From Nitrospinota bacterium (GTDB lineage: Bacteria > Nitrospinota_A > UBA7883 > JACRLM01): 64,000 nt of DNA. The notes beneath the pieces were generated by a model. The model worked only from the letters and a program-made list of their open reading frames with translations, did no database searches and was not told the DNA's origin. The position numbers were made by a program, and so were the translations under genes. Positions 62,003-64,000 of this stretch are shown piece after piece. The stretch lies in assembly GCA_016208975.1 (NCBI GenBank), contig JACQXA010000004.1:1861015-1925014 (forward strand). Direction: 5' to 3'. The stretch's first letter is position 1; each line of letters starts with the position of its first letter.

Positions 62003-62797
62003 ATGAAGTATGTAGCCATTCCCGTAGTGGCAGGGGTTTTATTGGTGTTCGGCTTGATGTTTTCACCCATCACCACGATCAGCTCGGGGCATCATGGCGT
62101 GGTCACCGTTTTTGGAGAGGTGAAAGATGAGGTTCTTACGGAGGGTTTGCACCTGGTGAATCCCCTGGCCAGGGTGATAGAGATCGAAACGCGCACAAGA
62201 AAACTGGAAGTGCCGGGTGAAGGGGCCAGCAAAGACCTGCAAACGGTTGGAACGCACGTCGCCGTGAATTACCGGCTCAACGCGGCCTCTTTGTCCACGT
62301 TTTACAAGAATATCGGCATGGAGTACGAGGAGCGGATAATGGTTCCTGTAATCCAGGAGTCGTTCAAGGCCATAACGGCCAAGTACACCGCCGAGGAGCT
62401 TATCACCCGGCGCGATGAGGTGAAGGACCAGATAACCGCCAATCTGGCCGGGAAGCTGACCCATTCGTCCGGAGGCGGAATAGGGGTTGACGCCATATCC
62501 ATAACCAATTTCAAATTCTCCAGCGCGTTCAACGCGGCCATCGAGGCCAAGCAGGTGGCCGAACAGGACGCCCTGAAGGCCAAACGGGAGTTGGATAAGG
62601 TGAAGATAGAGGCCGAGCAGAAAATAGCCAACGCCAAGGCCGAAGCGGAATCCTTGCGGCTCCAGAAGCAGGAGATAACTCCGGACCTCATCAAACTCCG
62701 GGAGATAGAGGTTCAGCGGGCCGCGGTGGAAAAGTGGAACGGCGTTCTGCCCGTATATACGGGTAGCGCCATGCCGTTCATAAATTTAAAGCAGTGA
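62003..62797 (+). CDS. Prohibitin-like SPFH domain membrane protein
   Basis: A 264-residue protein with an N-terminal membrane anchor (VAIPVVAGVLLVFGLMF, about 4-20) and an SPFH/Band 7 domain (about 28-205: GHHGVVTVFGEVKDEVLTEG, LHLVNPLARVIEIETRTRK). The C-terminal helix region (EAKQVAEQDALKAKRELDKV) is a coiled coil, as in prohibitins, which form ring assemblies and often protect or restrain membrane proteases such as FtsH. The ribosome site AAGGAG is clear. It stands alone, between guaB and the truncated guaA start. Confidence 0.85.
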   Translation: MKYVAIPVVAGVLLVFGLMFSPITTISSGHHGVVTVFGEVKDEVLTEGLHLVNPLARVIEIETRTRKLEVPGEGASKDLQTVGTHVAVNYRLNAASLSTFYKNIGMEYEERIMVPVIQESFKAITAKYTAEELITRRDEVKDQITANLAGKLTHSSGGGIGVDAISITNFKFSSAFNAAIEAKQVAEQDALKAKRELDKVKIEAEQKIANAKAEAESLRLQKQEITPDLIKLREIEVQRAAVEKWNGVLPVYTGSAMPFINLKQ

Positions 62798-62899
62798 GGC
62801 GGCGCGTCAAACCGCCATGCCACGCTTTGCTGAATGCGTGAACGTGTAATATTGTTGAAACAACTCACAGGCGCCAACGGTCTATTAGGTTTTTAAGGA

Positions 62900-62980
62900 A
62901 TGAAACAGAGCGGTCACGAAAAAATACTTATCCTCGATTTCGGCTCACAGTACACCCAGCTTATCGCAAGGCTCGCTTGA
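62900..62980 (+). pseudogene. guaA: Truncated copy of the guaA start
   Basis: An ATG with TAAGGA just ahead opens a 26-codon frame whose residues 6-24 ([19 protein letters not shown]) are the GMP synthase N-terminus; it then diverges and stops at 62980. The DNA from 62915 to 62967 matches the intact guaA start (63852-63904) at 51 of 53 positions, with both differences synonymous. It is a broken gene start left upstream of the toxin-like module. Confidence 0.85.
62915..62967. repeat. Left copy of the 53-bp guaA direct repeat
   Basis: Matches 63852-63904 at 51 of 53 positions, in the same orientation, 937 bp apart. Together they bracket the zeta-toxin-like module. The two mismatches are synonymous changes in guaA (TCA/TCG, ACC/ACA). 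Confidence 0.85.
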
Positions 62981-62996
62981 GGCGCCAGGTTAGCTA

Positions 62997-63587
62997 ATGG
63001 AAACGGCGCCAAGGATATTCGTCATCGCCGGGCCGAACGGGTCGGGCAAATCAACATCGGCGCCATTTTTCCTTCGAGAACTGTTCGGGATACTAACCTA
63101 TGTTAACGCCGATGCCATTGCGTCAGGGCTTTCCGCCTTCGCTCCGGAGCGTGAGGCGATTGAAGCGGGAAGGATAATGTTGCGGCAAATACATCGCCTA
63201 CGGGGTGAAAAAACCGATTTTGCTTTCGAAACAACCTTGGCTTCAAGAAGTTACGCGCCATGGCTCAAGTCCGCCAGAGCCGAAGGGTATGAAATTTACA
63301 TTTTATTTTTATCGCTACAATCGCCGGAAGCGGCATTGTCCAGAGTGGCCGAACGTGTCAGGCTTGGCGGGCATGACATCCCGCGCGATGTTGTGATCCG
63401 GCGGTTTCACCGAGGACTGGGCAATTTTTTCAATCTGTACCTTCCCGTGTGCGACCGGTGGTTTCTTTTGGACAACTCTAATTCGACTGGCCCGGTTATA
63501 ATAGCCAATGGTGGGAAACAAATTCCCTTGAAGGTGGAGGAACCGGAAACCTTCGATTATTTGAAAGGCAAATATGGAGCCGGATAA
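62997..63587 (+). CDS. Zeta-toxin-like ATP-binding kinase
   Basis: A 196-residue P-loop protein. Walker A VIAGPNGSGKSTSAPFF (about 9-25), then TYVNADAIASGLSAF, EREAIEAGRIMLRQI and TDFAFETTLASRSYAPW, which correspond to the substrate-binding and Walker-B-like parts of zeta toxins and UDP-N-acetylglucosamine kinases. The lid-like RVRLGGHDIPRDVVIRRFHR carries the Arg residues. Zeta toxins phosphorylate UDP-GlcNAc and block cell-wall synthesis. A small gene overlaps its end by 14 bp. Broad non-toxic relatives also exist, so toxicity is inferred. It lies between two copies of the guaA start. Confidence 0.8.
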   Translation: METAPRIFVIAGPNGSGKSTSAPFFLRELFGILTYVNADAIASGLSAFAPEREAIEAGRIMLRQIHRLRGEKTDFAFETTLASRSYAPWLKSARAEGYEIYILFLSLQSPEAALSRVAERVRLGGHDIPRDVVIRRFHRGLGNFFNLYLPVCDRWFLLDNSNSTGPVIIANGGKQIPLKVEEPETFDYLKGKYGAG

Positions 63588-63765
63588 TTCCGTGGAAACA
63601 ACGGAGCCGCGTAAGGAAGTCACAGCCGAGGAAGTGTTATCCGCCGCGCGTGAAGCGGTGCGTCATGCGTTAATATTGCATAAAAAGCTGGGCAACCCCA
63701 TTTGCGAATGGCGCGAGGGAAAAGTGGTGTGGATTCAACCCGAGGATATAAAGATACCCGGATGA
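63574..63765 (+). CDS. Small partner of the zeta-like kinase, possible antitoxin
   Basis: A 63-residue protein: an acidic N-terminus (EPDNSVETTEPRKEVTAEE) and a conserved-looking core (REAVRHALILHKKLGNPICE, followed by WREGKVVWIQPEDI). The pattern L-x-x-H-K-x-LGNP-x-x-x-W-x-x-G-K-V-V is what I recall for small genes beside such AAA/zeta-like kinases. It overlaps the kinase gene by 14 bp. Order is toxin first, unlike classical epsilon-zeta, where the antitoxin comes first. A role as antitoxin is inferred from gene order. Confidence 0.6.
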   Translation: MEPDNSVETTEPRKEVTAEEVLSAAREAVRHALILHKKLGNPICEWREGKVVWIQPEDIKIPG

Positions 63766-63842
63766 GTAAATGTATAGTAATGAGCGCCTGCGAAATGTTC
63801 GAATGACGCTACATTTTTTGTTAAAGGCTTGAACTAAAAAAT

Positions 63843-64000
63843 ATGACGCAACACGAAAAAATACTTATCCTCGATTTCGGCTCGCAGTACACACAGCTTA
63901 TCGCCCGCAGGGTGAGGGAGGCGCGAGTTTATTGCGAGATACATCCATACAATATCCCGTTTTCGAAAATAAGGGAGTTCGGCGCGCGGGGGATAATCCT
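63843..64000 (+). CDS. guaA: GMP synthase, N-terminal part (window ends inside)
   Basis: The intact start of glutamine-hydrolysing GMP synthase, which converts XMP to GMP. Visible: [20 protein letters not shown] then [20 protein letters not shown], the start of the glutamine amidotransferase domain. The rest is outside the window. No ribosome site is visible before the ATG (CTTGAACTAAAAAAT), unlike the truncated upstream copy. If the broken copy is the original start, expression of guaA now depends on new upstream sequence. Confidence 0.93.
   Translation, partial: MTQHEKILILDFGSQYTQLIARRVREARVYCEIHPYNIPFSKIREFGARGII
63852..63904. repeat. Right copy of the 53-bp guaA direct repeat
   Basis: Second copy, part of the intact guaA gene; see the left copy at 62915-62967. 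Confidence 0.85.

Overview
The window is a densely coded stretch of a bacterial chromosome, GC-rich, with frequent GTG and TTG starts and clear Shine-Dalgarno sites. It looks Gram-negative: there are lipoproteins with lipoboxes, a LapA-type membrane protein, FtsH and TrkH/TrkA. AhbC/AhbD (the siroheme-to-heme route), a reverse rubrerythrin, a proton-pumping pyrophosphatase and a large chemosensory locus suggest a motile, anaerobic or microaerophilic bacterium of the kind found among Desulfobacterota, Nitrospinota or related lineages. No 16S gene or marker tree is available here, so the lineage is inference.

Layout. 1-4.0 kb: fibronectin-type lipoprotein (cut by the window edge), small heat-shock protein, then a TPR/aroQ/aminopeptidase P operon. 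4.1-15.8 kb: a chemosensory locus with CheA, receiver, CheR, receiver, second CheA, an HPT-CheW fusion, CheB and PilZ, a convergent zinc-domain chemoreceptor, and a FlgM-like gene. 15.8-19.3 kb: a split membrane protein with a spermidine-synthase-like domain, a secreted nuclease and an SRPBCC-like protein. 19.4-26.4 kb: ahbC-ahbD, reverse rubrerythrin behind a PerR-box-like operator, a lipoprotein, ridA-trpE-apaH. 26.4-34.5 kb: receiver-PilZ, a nucleotidyltransferase, a glycosyltransferase with a HisA-like protein, folC, mtnA, cvpA, a TPR membrane protein, gamma carbonic anhydrase. 34.6-42.2 kb: lipoamide dehydrogenase, ParA with a possible partner, receiver-kinase, PleD-like diguanylate cyclase, hppA. 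42.3-52.4 kb: Memo-family protein, then a mostly minus-strand block (DnaA-like ATPase, aroA, surE, ftsH, LapA and unknowns) that includes a 464-bp non-coding region with clustered DnaA boxes. 52.5-64 kb: folD-xseA, a PKD-type lipoprotein, trkH-trkA, a small palindromic mobile-looking element, dapA-dapB-guaB, an SPFH protein, and finally a zeta-toxin-like module lying between a broken copy of the guaA start and the intact guaA start.

How it fits together. The chemosensory locus has two kinase/receiver sets and shared methylation enzymes. Both CheA proteins carry a tandem 24-residue motif like the cyclic-di-GMP-binding MshEN domain of secretion ATPases; with two PilZ proteins and a diguanylate cyclase nearby, this suggests chemosensory kinases that read cyclic-di-GMP directly. 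This is the strongest candidate for an undescribed system. Other notable points are the toxin-antitoxin-like insertion at guaA, the MITE-like element with 10-bp flanking repeats, the DnaA-box cluster, and the ParA partner with a ParB-like N-terminus. Start sites were chosen from Shine-Dalgarno spacing and domain boundaries. All functions are read from sequence motifs without database searches.
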